The notes below the pieces were generated by a model. It made no database searches. It had not been told where the DNA came from and saw nothing but the letters and a program-made list of their open reading frames with translations. Shown piece by piece: positions 1-12,137 of a stretch of 64,000 nt of DNA. Made by a program: the position numbers and the translations under genes. This DNA is from Balanoglossus misakiensis (Eukaryota > Hemichordata). The DNA lies in the NCBI GenBank assembly GCA_040954595.2, contig CM082578.2, forward strand, positions 1,178,001-1,242,000, written 5' to 3'. The stretch's first letter is position 1, and each line of letters starts with the position of its first letter.

Positions 1-2190
1 ATGAAATAGTGTATTTTGAACAACTTATTGTACTGGATGATTTTTTATTACAGTAAAGATATTTGCCTGCATTATGAGAGTAATAGAAATAATTTAAATT
101 GTACTTTTTATTCTGAAATAAGTTTCTTGATGTTTGGTATTCCATGTAAATAGCCAATTTTGAGTCAAGATAGTTATTTAATAACATGATTTGAAATTGT
201 CATTTGTATTATCAAGCATGGTTTCAATCAAATAATTACGTATTTTCATTTTGTGTTGACTTAATATTCAAAACTGGACCTGTTGTTTGACTTATTGAAA
301 CACGGTGAACTGTATAGGGCCACATACACACCATTAAGACGGTTCTGAAGCGTCTCAGATCAGAATCCATCTTAAAAAATCAGGTGTGGACAGTGTTTAG
401 TGGTTCTGAAATTGCTTAGATTTGAGACAGCATTTGCCGGTCAGACCTGAGCCGGTGTAAGGATTAACACCTCTCCGTAACCCATTGTCCATGGGACTAA
501 GCCTCAGCGCCCTTACTTATGGTGGGTTCACATCTGGGCCCATGGCCGGGCAAAATGTGTCACTGATGATTGTGACAAGACAAGCTAATCTTTAGTCCCT
601 GTTCACATTGTGTTTGGCACAGTCCTGGCCAGTGGTGTCTCACCAACCTTTCACCTTATAAAGCAGAACCAAGTTGGTCCCCGTATGGTTGTTCATACGA
701 TTTTCAACATTGTCAAACGATAGACTACACTATTATGTCAATCTGGGACCAGATTCGGACAAAACGTGTCCACACACACCGTAGTGGGACCAGAGTCAGA
801 CCAGAGTAGGATACAAACCAACTCATTCAACTGGGACAAAAATTGTCCGGACAAAGGTCGGCCAGACCCGTTCTGAGTATTGTGAACAGCCTAATAAACT
901 GTGTGTGTGTGCAGCGACTTAAAGGATTAATGCTCTGTGTTTACCAGTACAGTACTGTACTGGTGAACTATGCTTGTATATCAACATACAAGATTGAACA
1001 TTCACATAAATAATTTATGATGTCCACCCAGTTTTCCACTGTGTGCTAAACTTTTATCCATGTATTTGAATAGATAGCCAGTGTTGCAAACTATTTAGAC
1101 TACATGGATCTTGGCATGAGATCTCAGAGTGTAGTAATCTTTCATGTATAACTGCCATGTACAATGCCATGGCAATGTTATTTGTCAAAAGGAAACATAC
1201 TTTGGTACAGGTATTTATTTCGTATCACACACAAAATCACAACTTTACTTACAGCAAAGGGGTATTTACTGACCCCTTTTTAGGTTATGTACTGACAGCA
1301 TATTGCACAGTCAGTGACTTAATGCAGGTACTCTCTGTATTCTTGAATGATATCAAAAAGGGCAAACAAAAGCTACTTTGTACCTTTAACAAATGATCTG
1401 CAATTAAGGCTTGTACACAATCAAGTTGTCAGATTACGTTTAATGACTATTTCTGTCAATGCTATGTCCCGATTGATTTTCTAAAATTGTGCACAACAAG
1501 AAATGTCTTAAAGGATATGCTGAACTGTATTTTAAAATTCAAGTAGACTTTTGTCAAGGTCAGATTTGTTTTGTTGTATACTAGATATGTCCTCATAATA
1601 CATATATGTTCTTAAGTATTTGTCATGTTAAATATGCACTGTATCGAATGGATGTTCAAACAATTTAGAAAGATGCTAACTTAATTTCACTAATCCTCTT
1701 TTTCAGAAATTAAATGGTGTCTGAACTTATTATTTAGTTATTATTATTAGTTATTATTATACTTGGCCATTGTCAACTGGATATAATTGCTTAAAACTGT
1801 GAACAATTGTAATCTGTGTTTGTTTAGTTTCTTGCAATAACAAAAACAAACCTCAACTGATGTCAACCATTTGTTTGTTGTGCTTCAGATAAACCTGTAA
1901 GTTGAATCATTGCTTTTTAACATAAGCCTTTTACTGTAGTCATCTCTTTATTTTAGCCTACATTATAGGTCGCTGACCACTTAAAACAAAATGTCCACGT
2001 CTGACTTTCGTGTCTCTCTGTACTCTGTACAATCTATCTGGTTTGGTAGATTTTCCGGATACCAAGATAAAGAAAACTTGAAGGTCTAATACACAAATAT
2101 TTCTCAAATAATGGTGTCACATACTAGTAAACACGTAAGCCCTCTTATTTTTAAGGATACTATTTGTTGTAGGCAAAATAAGGAGGTGAA
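1..2190. other. No recognisable gene; AT-rich flank with old repeat debris
   Basis: No open frame here resembles a protein family, and I see no convincing exon bounded by splice sites. Positions 301-900 are GC-richer and contain repeated GGACAA/TTGTCC and GGTCTGAC/CAGACC-like words, probably a decayed DNA element whose ends I could not define. A short GT run lies at 899-911. From 912 to 2190 the sequence is T-rich and unstructured, like an intron or 3'UTR/intergenic DNA. Confidence 0.5.
943..964. repeat. Perfect 22-bp palindrome
   Basis: Half-site ACCAGTACAGT is followed directly by its reverse complement, with no spacer. It can form a cruciform or bind a dimeric factor. No second copy was noticed in the window, so it may be chance or a mobile-element relic. 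Confidence 0.7.
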
Positions 2191-2207
2191 GTATAAGAAC
2201 GCATTAA

Positions 2208-4353
2208 GTGTTTCAACATATCACAATAATGAAAACTAAAAGGTCATCCCAAGGTTACCCAAAAATTTGTCAAAAATTTGGTCCCATACTGGTCCCAGCT
2301 TTCCTTCTGCCACTATTGGTCAGCGTAAAATTTAAGGTGTCCGACAACATGAGTTGTTTCATCCCTACAAATGCTAAAGCCGTATCTGCCCTGGATGCCG
2401 AGATTTGTAAAATTAGGTCAAAGTTCACAAAAAAATTGCTCCAAAATATTTTGATGCCATACTGGTCCATGCCCAACTGAAATGGAACTGCTAGCTGTGT
2501 TGGTTAGCCTGGAATTAGGTATGTGCATAATTAATGAGGTTAAGAAGGTGTCACAGATTACCCCAAAATTTAGCTTTTCATTTTTGTCCCATCCCTCAAA
2601 AAACAAAGGGTGTAACTCCTGTAAAGGTCAGGTCAGGTCACCCTAAATTTGGGCAAAAGATTGTGACCCCATATTGGTCCATGTTCAATAAAAACCAGAC
2701 CTCTATTCCATTTGGTAGGCCTGGAATCAGGTATGCACGTAATTAATGAGTCAAGCAGGTGTCATAGGTGACCCCAAAATTTGCCTTTTAATTTTGATCC
2801 CATCCCTCGAAAGGACAAGGCTGTAGCCACTGTTTGTGCCGAGATATGGTAAAGTAGGTTAAAAGTCACCTCAGTTCATCCAAAATTTGGGCAAAAACTT
2901 TTGACTTCAACAAAAACACACCTCTAGCCCTATTGGTTCGCTTGGAATTATATATTAGCATAATTAATGGGGTAAAGTGAGAGATTCGGTGAGGTGTTCC
3001 ATCCCTCCAAATGCTAAGCCTGTGCCTGCAGTGGATGCCAAGATATGAGAAAGTAGGTAAAAGGTCACCTGGGGTCACACAAAATTCTTGCAAAAAAGTT
3101 TGACCCCATACTGGTCCATGTCCAACAAAAACAAAAACTCTAGATCTATTAGTTCGTCTGTAATTAGGTATGCGCATACTTAATGAGTTAAGCAGGTGTC
3201 ACAGGTGACCCAAAATTTTGGCTTTTCATTATGGCCCATACCTCTGAACGCCAAGGCTGTATCTGCTCTGGATGCTGAGATATGCGAAAGTAGGTCAAAG
3301 GTCGCCAAAGGTCACCCAACATTTGGGCAAAAAAATTTGATCCCATACTGGTCCATGTCCAACAAAAACCAAACTTCTAGCACTATTAGTTCGCCTGTAA
3401 TTAGCTATGCACATAATTAATGAGGTCAGCAGAGGTCAAAGGGGTCATGAAAAGTAGCAAAATATTTTGATCCAACACTCATCCACATGCATCAAAAACC
3501 AAACGTCTAGCCCTATATGTTAGCCTGGAACTAGATATGCAGATATAATAACGTGTGAAAAGTAGGTCAAAGGTCATGTGAAAAATCACCAAAAATTTGT
3601 AACATATTTTAGTCATATGACGATAGATATCCATAAAAATAATTTGTATGCTATCAGTTTTTTGACTAGGAAAAGGAATTTCAATTTTTCATTGCTTTTT
3701 ACAAAATCCAATATGGCCGCCATAATCTTCGACCAATCACAATGCTCTTTGCAAACTTGATAGACATCAGTTTAGTGACCATACTCCCCGAATCTTGCGA
3801 CTCAGTTATCGCTCGTTCTGGAGAAGAAGATTTTTGGAGTTTTACTATGGTTTTTCGAAAATCCAATATGGCCGCCATAATCTTCGACTAATCACAATGA
3901 TCTTCGCAAACTTGATAGACATCAGTAAGGTGACCACATACCCCAATCCGCGTGACTCGGTCATCGCTGGTTCTGGAGAAGAAGATTTTTGAAATTTTGA
4001 CCAGATTTCAGAAAAACAACTGTAGCAAAAAAACTGCAACATTGATAGCAAAATATCCAATTACAAAAATGATGGGCAGAAGGTACACTACCAGCACGCC
4101 AAATCTGAAGTCAATCTGACTTGTAGTTTCTGAGATCTGAGATTTGCATTTTTTCAGAAAATCCAATATGGCCGCCATGTAACGTGACTAATTAAGTATT
4201 CACAAGTCACTGCACATCTACTCATTGACCTTGACCACTGTAGCAAGTTTGAGAACTGTACCTGCAGCGGTGTCTGAGATCTAGAGCGATAAAGAATGGA
4301 ACCAAGAATAAAGAAAGAAAGAAAGAAAGACAGAAAAACCCCAGCGAAACCAA
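2208..4353 (+). repeat. Array unit U0: degenerate upstream edge of the 1.4-kb repeat array
   Basis: This is the oldest-looking part of the array. It holds four to five diverged copies of the ~250-bp AGGTCA-type subrepeat (tract TGGTCCATGTCCAACAAAAACC, then a TATGCACATAATTAATGAGG-like tract), then two ~155-bp CCAATATGGCCGCC subrepeats starting near 3706 and 3861, a third half at 4161, and the AATAAAGAAAGAAAG tail at 4307. The ATTAAAGCTGC head is missing, so the left boundary is eroded. The short frames here are by-products of the repeat. They recur in other units and have no coding signature. Confidence 0.75.
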
Positions 4354-4625
4354 TACGGGCCCAAGCCTGGCTTGGTTTGGGCCCGTAAAAAACCCCAACG
4401 AAACCAATACGGGCCCAAGCCTGGCTTGGCTTGGGCCCGTAAAAACCCCAACGAAACCAATAGGGCCCAAGCGCTGCTATGCGCTTGGGCCCTAAAGAAA
4501 GAAAGACAGCAAGAAAGAAAAATTCCAATGAAACCAATAGGGCCCAAGCGCTTGCTTGCGCTTGGGCCCTAAAAAACCCCAACGAAACCAATAGGGCCCA
4601 AGCGCTGGTATGCGCTTGGGCCCTA
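4354..4625. repeat. Five-hairpin tail tract of U0
   Basis: Five copies of a ~53-bp module (AACGAAACCAATA plus a GGGCCCAAGC stem-loop). The first two have CGGGCCCAAGCC arms and loop TGGCTT; the last three have AGGGCCCAAGCG arms. The first right arm reads GGTTTGGGCCCG where the second has GGCTTGGGCCCG, so one pair becomes G-T (G-U in RNA) and the stem is kept. The tract ends ...GGGCCCTA directly against the next ATTAAAG head. Confidence 0.85.
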
Positions 4626-4778
4626 ATTAAAGCTGCAAGCAGCATTGTCCGGGCCCAAGCTCTATTATCTGATCTGATTATAAGATATGCACATAATTAA
4701 TGAGTAGAAACATAATGCTGTGTTTTATCCCATGAAATATCAAGGTTATATCTGTTTGGTGCTGATATAGTGTTAAGT

Positions 4779-5300
4779 AGGTCAAAGGTCACCCAGGGGT
4801 CACCCAAAATTTTGGCAGAACATTTTAACCCATAGTGGTCCATGTCCAACAAAAGCCAGACCTCTAGCCCTTTTGGTTAGCCCGGAATTAGGTATGCACA
4901 TAAATAATGAGTAAAGCAGGTGTCACAGGTGACCCAAAACTTTGGCTTTTAATTATGGCCCTATGCCTCCAAACGCCAAGGCTGTATCTGCTGTGGATGT
5001 CGAGATATGCAAAAGTAGGTCAAAGGTCACCCGAGGTCACCCAACATTCGGGCAAAATATTTTGACCCCATACTTGTCCATGTCCAACAAAAACCAAACC
5101 TCTAGCTCTATTGGTTCGCCCGTAATTAGCTATGCACATAATTAATGAGGTCAGCTGAGGTCAAAGGGGTCATGGAAAGTAGCAAAATATTTTGATCACA
5201 CACTAATCCACATGCATCAAAAACCAAATGTCTAGCCCTATTGGTTAGCCTGTAATTAGATATGCAGAAAAATGATGCATCAAAAGTAGGTCAAAGGTCA
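4779..5300 (+). promoter_or_regulatory. Three DR1 (AGGTCA-A-AGGTCA) sites of U1
   Basis: Exact AGGTCAAAGGTCA occurs at 4779-4791, 5017-5029 and 5288-5300. This is the textbook direct repeat with one-base spacing bound by RXR heterodimers, HNF4 and COUP-TF-type nuclear receptors. It recurs at equivalent positions in essentially every unit. A related AGAGGTCAAAGGGGTCA also lies in each unit. The motif match is seen in the sequence; binding or function is not shown. Confidence 0.6.
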
Positions 5301-5903
5301 TTGCCAAAATTACCAAAATATTTAAAGCTAATTCTTGTCATATGATGATTCATATCCATAAAAAGAATTTCTGTGCTATCAATTTTTAGGCTAGAAAGGG
5401 AATTTTTACTTTTTAATCGTTTTTCACAAAATCCAATATGGCCGCCATAATCTTCGACCAATCACATTCCTCTTCGCAAACTTGATAGACATATGTTTAA
5501 TGACCACACACACCAAATCTTGTGACTCAGTTATCGCCGGTTCTTGAGAAGAAGATTTTTGAAATTTTACTAGGGTTTTTCGAAAATCCAATATGGCCGC
5601 CTTAATCTTCGACAAATCACAATGATCTTCGCAAACTTGATAGACCTCAGTTTGGTGACCACATACCCCAAACCGCGTGACTCGGTTATCGCCGGTTCTG
5701 GAGAAGAAGATTTTTGAAATTTTGACCAGATTTCAGAAAAACAACTGTAGCAAAAAATCTGCAACATTGATAGCAAAATATCCAATTACAAAAATGATGG
5801 GCAGAAGGTACACTACCAGCACACCAAATCTGAAGTAAATCTGACTTGTAGTTTCTGAGATCTGAGATTTGCATTTTTTCAGAAAATCCAATATGGCCGC
5901 CAT

Positions 5904-5913
5904 GTCACGTGAC
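5904..5913. promoter_or_regulatory. GTCACGTGAC palindromic E-box (representative copy)
   Basis: A ten-base palindrome at the end of U1. It matches the CLEAR/E-box consensus recognised by the MiT/TFE, USF and MYC class of bHLH-ZIP factors. Nearly every array unit has it at the same place (GGTCACGTGACTAATTA), with occasional loss such as CATGTGAC at 16285-16295 and 30459-30468. Occupancy is unknown. Confidence 0.5.
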
Positions 5914-6055
5914 TAATTAAAAATTCAAGAGTTCAATGCACGACTACCCATTGACCTTGACCACTGTAGCAAGTTTGAGAAGTGTACCTGCAGCGGTGTC
6001 TGAGATCTAGAGCGACAAAGAAATGACACAAGAATAAAGAAAGAAAGAAAGAAAG

Positions 6056-7544
6056 ATTAAAGCTGCAAGCAGCATTGTCCGGGCCCAAGCTCTATTATCT
6101 GATCTGATTATTAGATATGCACATAATTAATGAGTAGAAACATAATGCTGTGTTTTATCCCATGAAATATCAAGTTTATATCTATGTTTGGTGTTGATAT
6201 AGTGTTAAGTAGGTCAAATGTCACCCAGAGGTAACCCACAATTTGGGCAGAAAATTTTGACCCATAGTGGTCCAAGTCCAACAAAAACCAGATCTCTAGC
6301 CCTTTTGGTTAGCCCGGAATTAGGTATGCACATAAATAATGAGTTAAGCAGGTGTCACAGGTGACCAAAAACTTTGGCTTTTCATTATGGCCCCATACCT
6401 CCAAACGCCAAGGCTGTATCTGCTGTGGATGTCAAGATATGCAAAAGTAGGTCAAAGGTCACCCGAGGTCACCCAACATTTGGGCAAAATATTTTGACCC
6501 CATATTGGTCCATGTATAACAAAAACAAAATCTCTATGTCTATTGGTTCATCTGTAATTAGGTATGTGCATATTTAATGAGGTCAGCAGAGGTCAAAGGG
6601 GTCATGAAAAGTATCAAATTTTTTTGATCACATACAAATCCACATACATCAAAAACCAAACTTATAGCCCTATTGGTTAGCCTGGAATTAGATATGCAGA
6701 AAAATGATGCGTCAAAAGTAGGTCAAAGGTCATTGTCAAAATTACCAAAATATTTACAGCTTATTCTTGTCATATGATGATTCATATCCTTGAAAAGAAT
6801 TTCTGTGCTATCAATTTTTAGGCAAGAAAGGGAATTTTTACTTTTTAATCGTTTTTCACAACATCCAATATGGCCGCCATAATCTTCGACCAATCACATT
6901 CCTCTTCGCAAACTTGATAGACATCTGTTTAATGACCACACACACCAAATCTTGTGACTCAGTTATTGCCGGTTCTTGAGAAGAAGATTTTTGAAATTTT
7001 ACTAGGGTTTTTCGAAAATCCAATATGGCCGCCAAAATCTTCGACCAATCACAATGATCTTCGCAAACTTGATAGACATCAGGTAGGTGACCACATACAC
7101 CAAACCCTGTGTCTCGGTTATTGCCGGTTCTGGAGAAGAAGATTTTTGAAATTTAAGCCAGATTTCAGAAAAAAAATTGTAGCAAAAAACTGCAACTTTG
7201 TCAGCATAATTTCCAATTACAAAAATGATGGGCAGAAGGTAGTCTACCAGCATGCCAAATTTGAAGTCGATCTGACTTGTAGTTTCTGAGATCTGAGATT
7301 TGCATTTTTTTAGAAAATCCAAGATGGCTGCCAGGTCACGTGACTTATTAAAAATTCAAGGGTTCAATGCACGACTACTCATTGACCTTGACCACTGTAG
7401 CAAGTTTCAGAAGTGTACCTGCAGCGGTGTCTGAGATCTCGTGGGTCAAAGAATTGACACAAGAATAAAGAAAGAAAGAAAGAAAGAAAGTAAAATTCCA
7501 ACGAAACCAATACGGGCCCAAGCCTGGCTTGGCTTGGGCCCGTA
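6056..7544 (+). repeat. Array unit U2 (type A) with one hairpin
   Basis: 1489 bp. Type A head. One tail hairpin at about 7510-7544 has CGGGCCCAAGCC arms and loop TGGCTT. The tail preceding it reads GATCTCGTGGGTCAAAG, a variant shared in part with U3 only. A CCAAGATGGCTGCC variant lies near 7319. Confidence 0.9.
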
Positions 7545-8973
7545 ATTAAAGCTGCAAGCAGCATTGTCGGGCCCAAGCGCTGATCCGGTATTATATATGC
7601 ACAGTATGAATGAGAAGAAACAGAATGCTCTATCAGGTGTTTTATATCATGACATAACAAGGACGTATGTATTTTTCCTGCTGAAATAGTGTAAAGTAGG
7701 TCAAACGTCACCTGAGGTCACCCAACATTTGGGCAAAATTTATTGACCCATACTGTTCCATGTCCGACAAGAACTAAAACTCTAGTTCTATTGGTTCGTC
7801 TGTAATTAGGTATGTGCATATTTAATGAGGTCAGCAGGTGTCACAGGTGACCCAAAAATGTGGCTTTACATTTTGGTCCCATCCTGCCAAATGCCATGGC
7901 AGTATCTGCTCTGGATGCTGAGATATGCGAAAGTAGGTCAAAGGTCAACAAAGGTCACCCAACATTTGGGCAAAAAATTTTGATCCCATACAGGTCCATG
8001 TCCAACAAAAACCAAACCTCTAGCTCTATTGGTTCGCCTGTAATTAGCTATGCACATAATTAATGAGGTCAGCAGAGGTCAAAGGGGTCATGAAAAGTAG
8101 CAAAATATTTTGATCACACACTAATCCACATTCATCAAAAACCAAACGTCTTGCCTTATAGATTAGCCTGGAATTAGATATGCAGAAATAATGACGCGTG
8201 ATAAGTAGGTCAAAGGTCATGTGAAAAATCGCCAAAAAATTGTAACATATTTTAGTCACATGACGATTGATATCCATAAAAAGAATTTGTATGCTATGAA
8301 TTTTTAGACTAGAAAAAGGAATTTCAATTTGTCACTGCTTTTTACAAAATCCAATATGGCCGCCATAATCTTCGACCAATCACAATGCTCTTTGCAAACT
8401 TGATAGACATCAGTGTAGTGACCATACTCCCCAAATCTTGCAACTCAGTCATCGCCCGTTCTGGAGAAGAAGATTTTTGGAGTTTAACTATGGTTTTTCA
8501 AAAATCCAATATGGCCGCCATAATCTCCGACCAATCACAATGATCTTCGCAAACTTGATAGACATCAGTTAGGTGACCACATACCCCAAACCCCGTGTCT
8601 CGGTTATCGCCGGTTCTGGAGAAGAAGATTTTTGAAATTTAAGCCAGATTTCAGAAAAAAAATTGTAGCAAAAAAACTGCAACATTGACAGCAAAATTTC
8701 CAATTACAAAAATGATGGGTAGAAGGTAGTCTACCTGCATGCCAAATTTGAAGTCGATCTGACTTGTAGTTTCTGAGATCTGAGATTTGCATTTTTTCAG
8801 AAAATCCAATATGGCCGCCAGGTCACGTGACTAATTAAGTATTCACAAGTCACTGCACATCTACTCATTGACCTTGACCACTGTAGCAAGTTTGAGAAGT
8901 GTACCTGCAGCGGTGTCTGAGATCTCGTTGCCCAAAGAATTGACACAAGAATAAAGAAAGACGGAAAGAAAGA
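7545..8973 (+). repeat. Array unit U3 (head type B)
   Basis: 1429 bp. Type B head: TGTCGGGCCCAAGCGCTGATC followed by TATATATGCACAGTATGAATG. The first 14 bases of the GGGCCCAAGCGCTG block equal the left arm of the tail hairpins, so head and tail share sequence. There is no tail hairpin; it ends AATAAAGAAAGACGGAAAG. Confidence 0.9.
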
Positions 8974-10964
8974 ATTAAAGCTGCAAGCAGCATTGTCGGG
9001 CCCAAGCGCTGATCTTGAATTATATATGCACAGTATGAATGAGAAGAAACAGAATTTTCTATCGCATGTATTATCTCATGACATAACAAGGACTTATGTA
9101 TTTTTGCTGCTGAAATAGAGTAAAGTAGGTCAAAGGTCACCTGAGGTCACCCAACATTTGGGCAAAAAAATTTGACCCTTGCTGGGCCATGTCCAACAAA
9201 AACCAAAACTCTAGCTCTATTGGTTCGCGTGTAATTAGGTATGTGCATATTTAATGAGGTCAGCAGGTGTCACAGGTGACCCAAAAATTTGGCTTTACAT
9301 TTAGGTCCCATCCTGCCAAATGCCAAGGCTGTATCTGCTCTGGATGTTGAGATATGTGAAAGTAGGTCAAAAGTCACCAGAGGTCACCCAACATTTGGGC
9401 AAAAAATTTTGAACCCATACTGGTCCATGTTCAACAAAAACCAAAGCTCTAGCTCTATTGGTTCGCCTGTAATTAGCTATGCACATAATTAATGAGGTAA
9501 GCAGAGGTCAAAGGTGTCATGGAAAGTAGCAAAATATTTTGATCAAACACTAATCCACAAGCATCAAAAACCAAACGTCTAGCCCTATAGGTTAGCCTGG
9601 AATTAGATATGCAGAAATAATAACGCGTGATAAGTAGGTCAAAGGTCATGTGAAAAATCGCCAAAAAATTGTAACATATCTTAGTCACCTGACGATTGAT
9701 ATCCATAAAAAGAATTTGTATGCTATCAATTTTAGACTAGAAAAAGGAATTTCAATTTTTCGATGCTTTTTACAAATTCCAATATGGCCGCCATAATCTT
9801 CGACCAATCACAATGCTCTTTGCAAACTTGATAGACATCAGTGTAGTGACCATACTCCCCGAATCTTGTGACTCGATTATCGCCCGTTCTGGAGAAGAAG
9901 ATTTTTGGAGTTTAACTATAGTTTTTCGAAAATCCAATATGGCCGCCATAATCTTCGACCAATCACAATGATCTTCGCAAACTTGATAGACCTTAGTCTC
10001 GGTTACCCAGACGCCTTTGCTTCTTCCGATGCTCTCCAGAAAAAGGGTCTGGGGAAATGCTATTGAAAGCTATGTAAAACAAAATGGCCGATGTCAGGAT
10101 TTTGATCATCGCCTGATTGGCTGAGCTGTCAGTATGACCCGGGTCACTGACTCTCGACAATGTGTGATTATTTGTCGTATCTTCATATCAAGAGACCGGT
10201 ACTTGTTGGTTGATGCGAAAGGCAAAAGGCGTCCTCTGTTAGCATTGTTAGAGAAATTATATGAAATATCTTTGGTAGACGATTGTCGAAACTATTGCAG
10301 TGACCCGGGTCATACTGACAGCTCAGCCAATCAGGCGATGATCAAAATCCTGACATCGGCCATTTTGTTTTACAAAGCTTTCAATAGCATTTCCCCAGAC
10401 CCTTTTTCTGGAGAGCATCGGAAGAAGCAAAGGCGTCTGGGTAACCGAGACTAGATAGACCTCAGTTAGGTGACCACATACCCCAAACCGCGTGACTCGG
10501 TTATCGCCGGTTCTGGAGAAGAAGATTTTTGACATCTTGACCAGATTTCAGAAAAACAACTGTAGCAAAAAAACTGCAACATTGACAGCAAAATATCCAA
10601 TTACAAAAATGATGGGCAGAAGGTACACTACCAGCACACCAAATCTGAAGTAAATCTGACTTGTAGTTTCTGAGATCTGAGATTTGCATTTTTTCAGAAA
10701 ATCCAATATGGCCGCCAGGTCACGTGACTAATTAAGTATTCACAAGTCACTGCACATCTACTCATTGACCTTGGCCACTGTAGCAAGTTTGAGCAGTGTA
10801 CCTGCAGTAGTTTCAGAGATTTAGTTGGCCGAAGAATTGACACAAGAATAAAGAATGAAAAATTCCAACGAAACCAATAGGGCCCAAGCGCTTGCGCGCG
10901 CTTGGGCCCTAAAAATTCCAACGAAACCAATAGGGCCCAAGCGCTTGCGTGCGCTTGGGCCCTA
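8974..10964 (+). repeat. Array unit U4 (type B) interrupted by a foldback transposon; two hairpins
   Basis: 1991 bp, lengthened by the 460-bp insertion at 9994-10453. The tail is the TTTAGTTGGCCGAAG variant, followed by two hairpins at about 10877-10964 whose loops are TTGCGCGC and TTGCGTGC. Without the insertion the unit is of ordinary length. Confidence 0.9.
9994..10453. mobile_element. 460-bp foldback DNA transposon (MULE-like by target duplication)
   Basis: Begins TAGTCTCGGTTACCCAGACG and ends with its reverse complement. The two arms pair over about 155 bp each (9994-10150 and 10298-10453), leaving a ~150-bp centre. It is flanked by a perfect 9-bp direct repeat GATAGACCT (9985-9993 and 10454-10462). 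Sister units have an uninterrupted GATAGACATCAG or GATAGACCTCAG here, so the empty site is visible. Nine-base duplications with long inverted repeats are typical of Mutator-like elements. No transposase is present. The ~100-codon frame inside is a by-product of the arms. Confidence 0.88.
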
Positions 10965-12137
10965 ATTAAAGCTGCAAGCAGCATTGTCCGGGCCCAAGCT
11001 CTATTATCTGATCAGATTATTAGATATGCACATAATTAATGAGTAGAAACATAATGCTGTGTTTTATCCCATGAAATATCAAGGTTATATCTATGTTTGG
11101 TGCTGATATAGTGTTAAGTAGGTCAAAGGTCATCTGAGGTCACCCAAAATTTGGGCAGAAAATTTTGACCCATAGTGGTCCATGTCCAACAAAAACCAGG
11201 CCTCTAGCCCTTTTGGTTCATCTGTAATTAGGTATGCACATATTTAATGAGGTCAGCAGAGGTCAAAGGGGTCATGAAAAGTAGCGAAATTTTTTGATCA
11301 CATACAAATCCACATACATCAAAAACCAAAATGATAGCCCTATAGGTTAGCCTGGAATTAGATATGCAGAAAAAACGATGTGTCAAAAGTAGGTCAAAGG
11401 TCATTGCCAAAATTACCAAAATATTTGGGGTAGGTCCTGGCAGGGGTGATACCAATGTGCACAAAAATCAGAACTCTGGTACATTTAGAACATGTAGTAT
11501 GAGCTATATATGCATACATGCATGTTCTTAAAAAAGTAGGTCAAAGGTCATGTGAAAATTGCCAAAAAATTTGCAACATATTCTAGTCATATGACGACTC
11601 ATATCCACAAAAAGAATTTGTATGCTATCTATTTTTAGACTAGAAAAATGATTTCTTAATTTTCACTGGTTTTTACAAAATCCAATATGGCTGCCATAAT
11701 CTTCGACCAATCACAACGCTCTTCGCAAACTTGATAGACATCAGTTAGGTGATGTCATACCCTAAATCCCATGACTCGGTTATTGCCGGTTCTGGAGAAG
11801 AAGATTTTTGAAGATTTTACTGTACTTTTTGGAAAATCCAATATGGCGGCCAAAGTCATGTGACCGCTCAGGATTTTATTGTCAAACTTTGAAGGGCAGA
11901 GGACATGTGTACCATACACCAAATTTGAACTTGATTGGCCCTGTGGTTTTTGAGAAGAAGCCATTTAAAGATTTTCAGAAAATCCAATATGGCCGCCAGG
12001 TCACGTGACTAATAAAATATTCACAAGCCACTGCACATCTACTCATTGACCTTGACCACTGTAGCAAGTTTGAGAAGTGTACCTGTAGCCGTTTCAGAGA
12101 TCTAGGAGAGCAAAGATTGACATAAGAATAAAGAAAG
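10965..12137 (+). repeat. Array unit U5 (type A), short divergent copy
   Basis: 1173 bp. One AGGTCA subrepeat is missing compared with U1. Positions 11425-11515 hold a segment not seen elsewhere in the array (GTCCTGGCAGGGGTGATACC and on). The third 155-bp block has CCAATATGGCGGCC and lacks the AGATTTCAGAAAAAC stretch. It looks like an older subfamily or a recombinant. Confidence 0.85.

Larger units (their letters stand above)
4626..6055 (+). repeat. Array unit U1 (head type A)
   Basis: A complete 1430-bp unit and a good reference copy. Its head ATTAAAGCTGCAAGCAGC is followed by TGTCCGGGCCCAAGCTC, which defines type A. Three AGGTCAAAGGTCA sites lie in the first 700 bp. CCAATATGGCCGCC occurs at about 5433, 5588 and 5889, and GTCACGTGAC at 5904. 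The tail is AATAAAG(AAAG)n with no hairpin. No coding capacity is evident. Confidence 0.9.

Noticed and set aside
1157-1396. 79-codon plus-strand frame near the left edge
   Set aside because: AT-rich, no domain, no splice or start context; length is unremarkable for this composition.
10134-10535. Frames of 106 and 70 codons in U4
   Set aside because: They lie in the inverted arms of the foldback transposon and run across its boundary.
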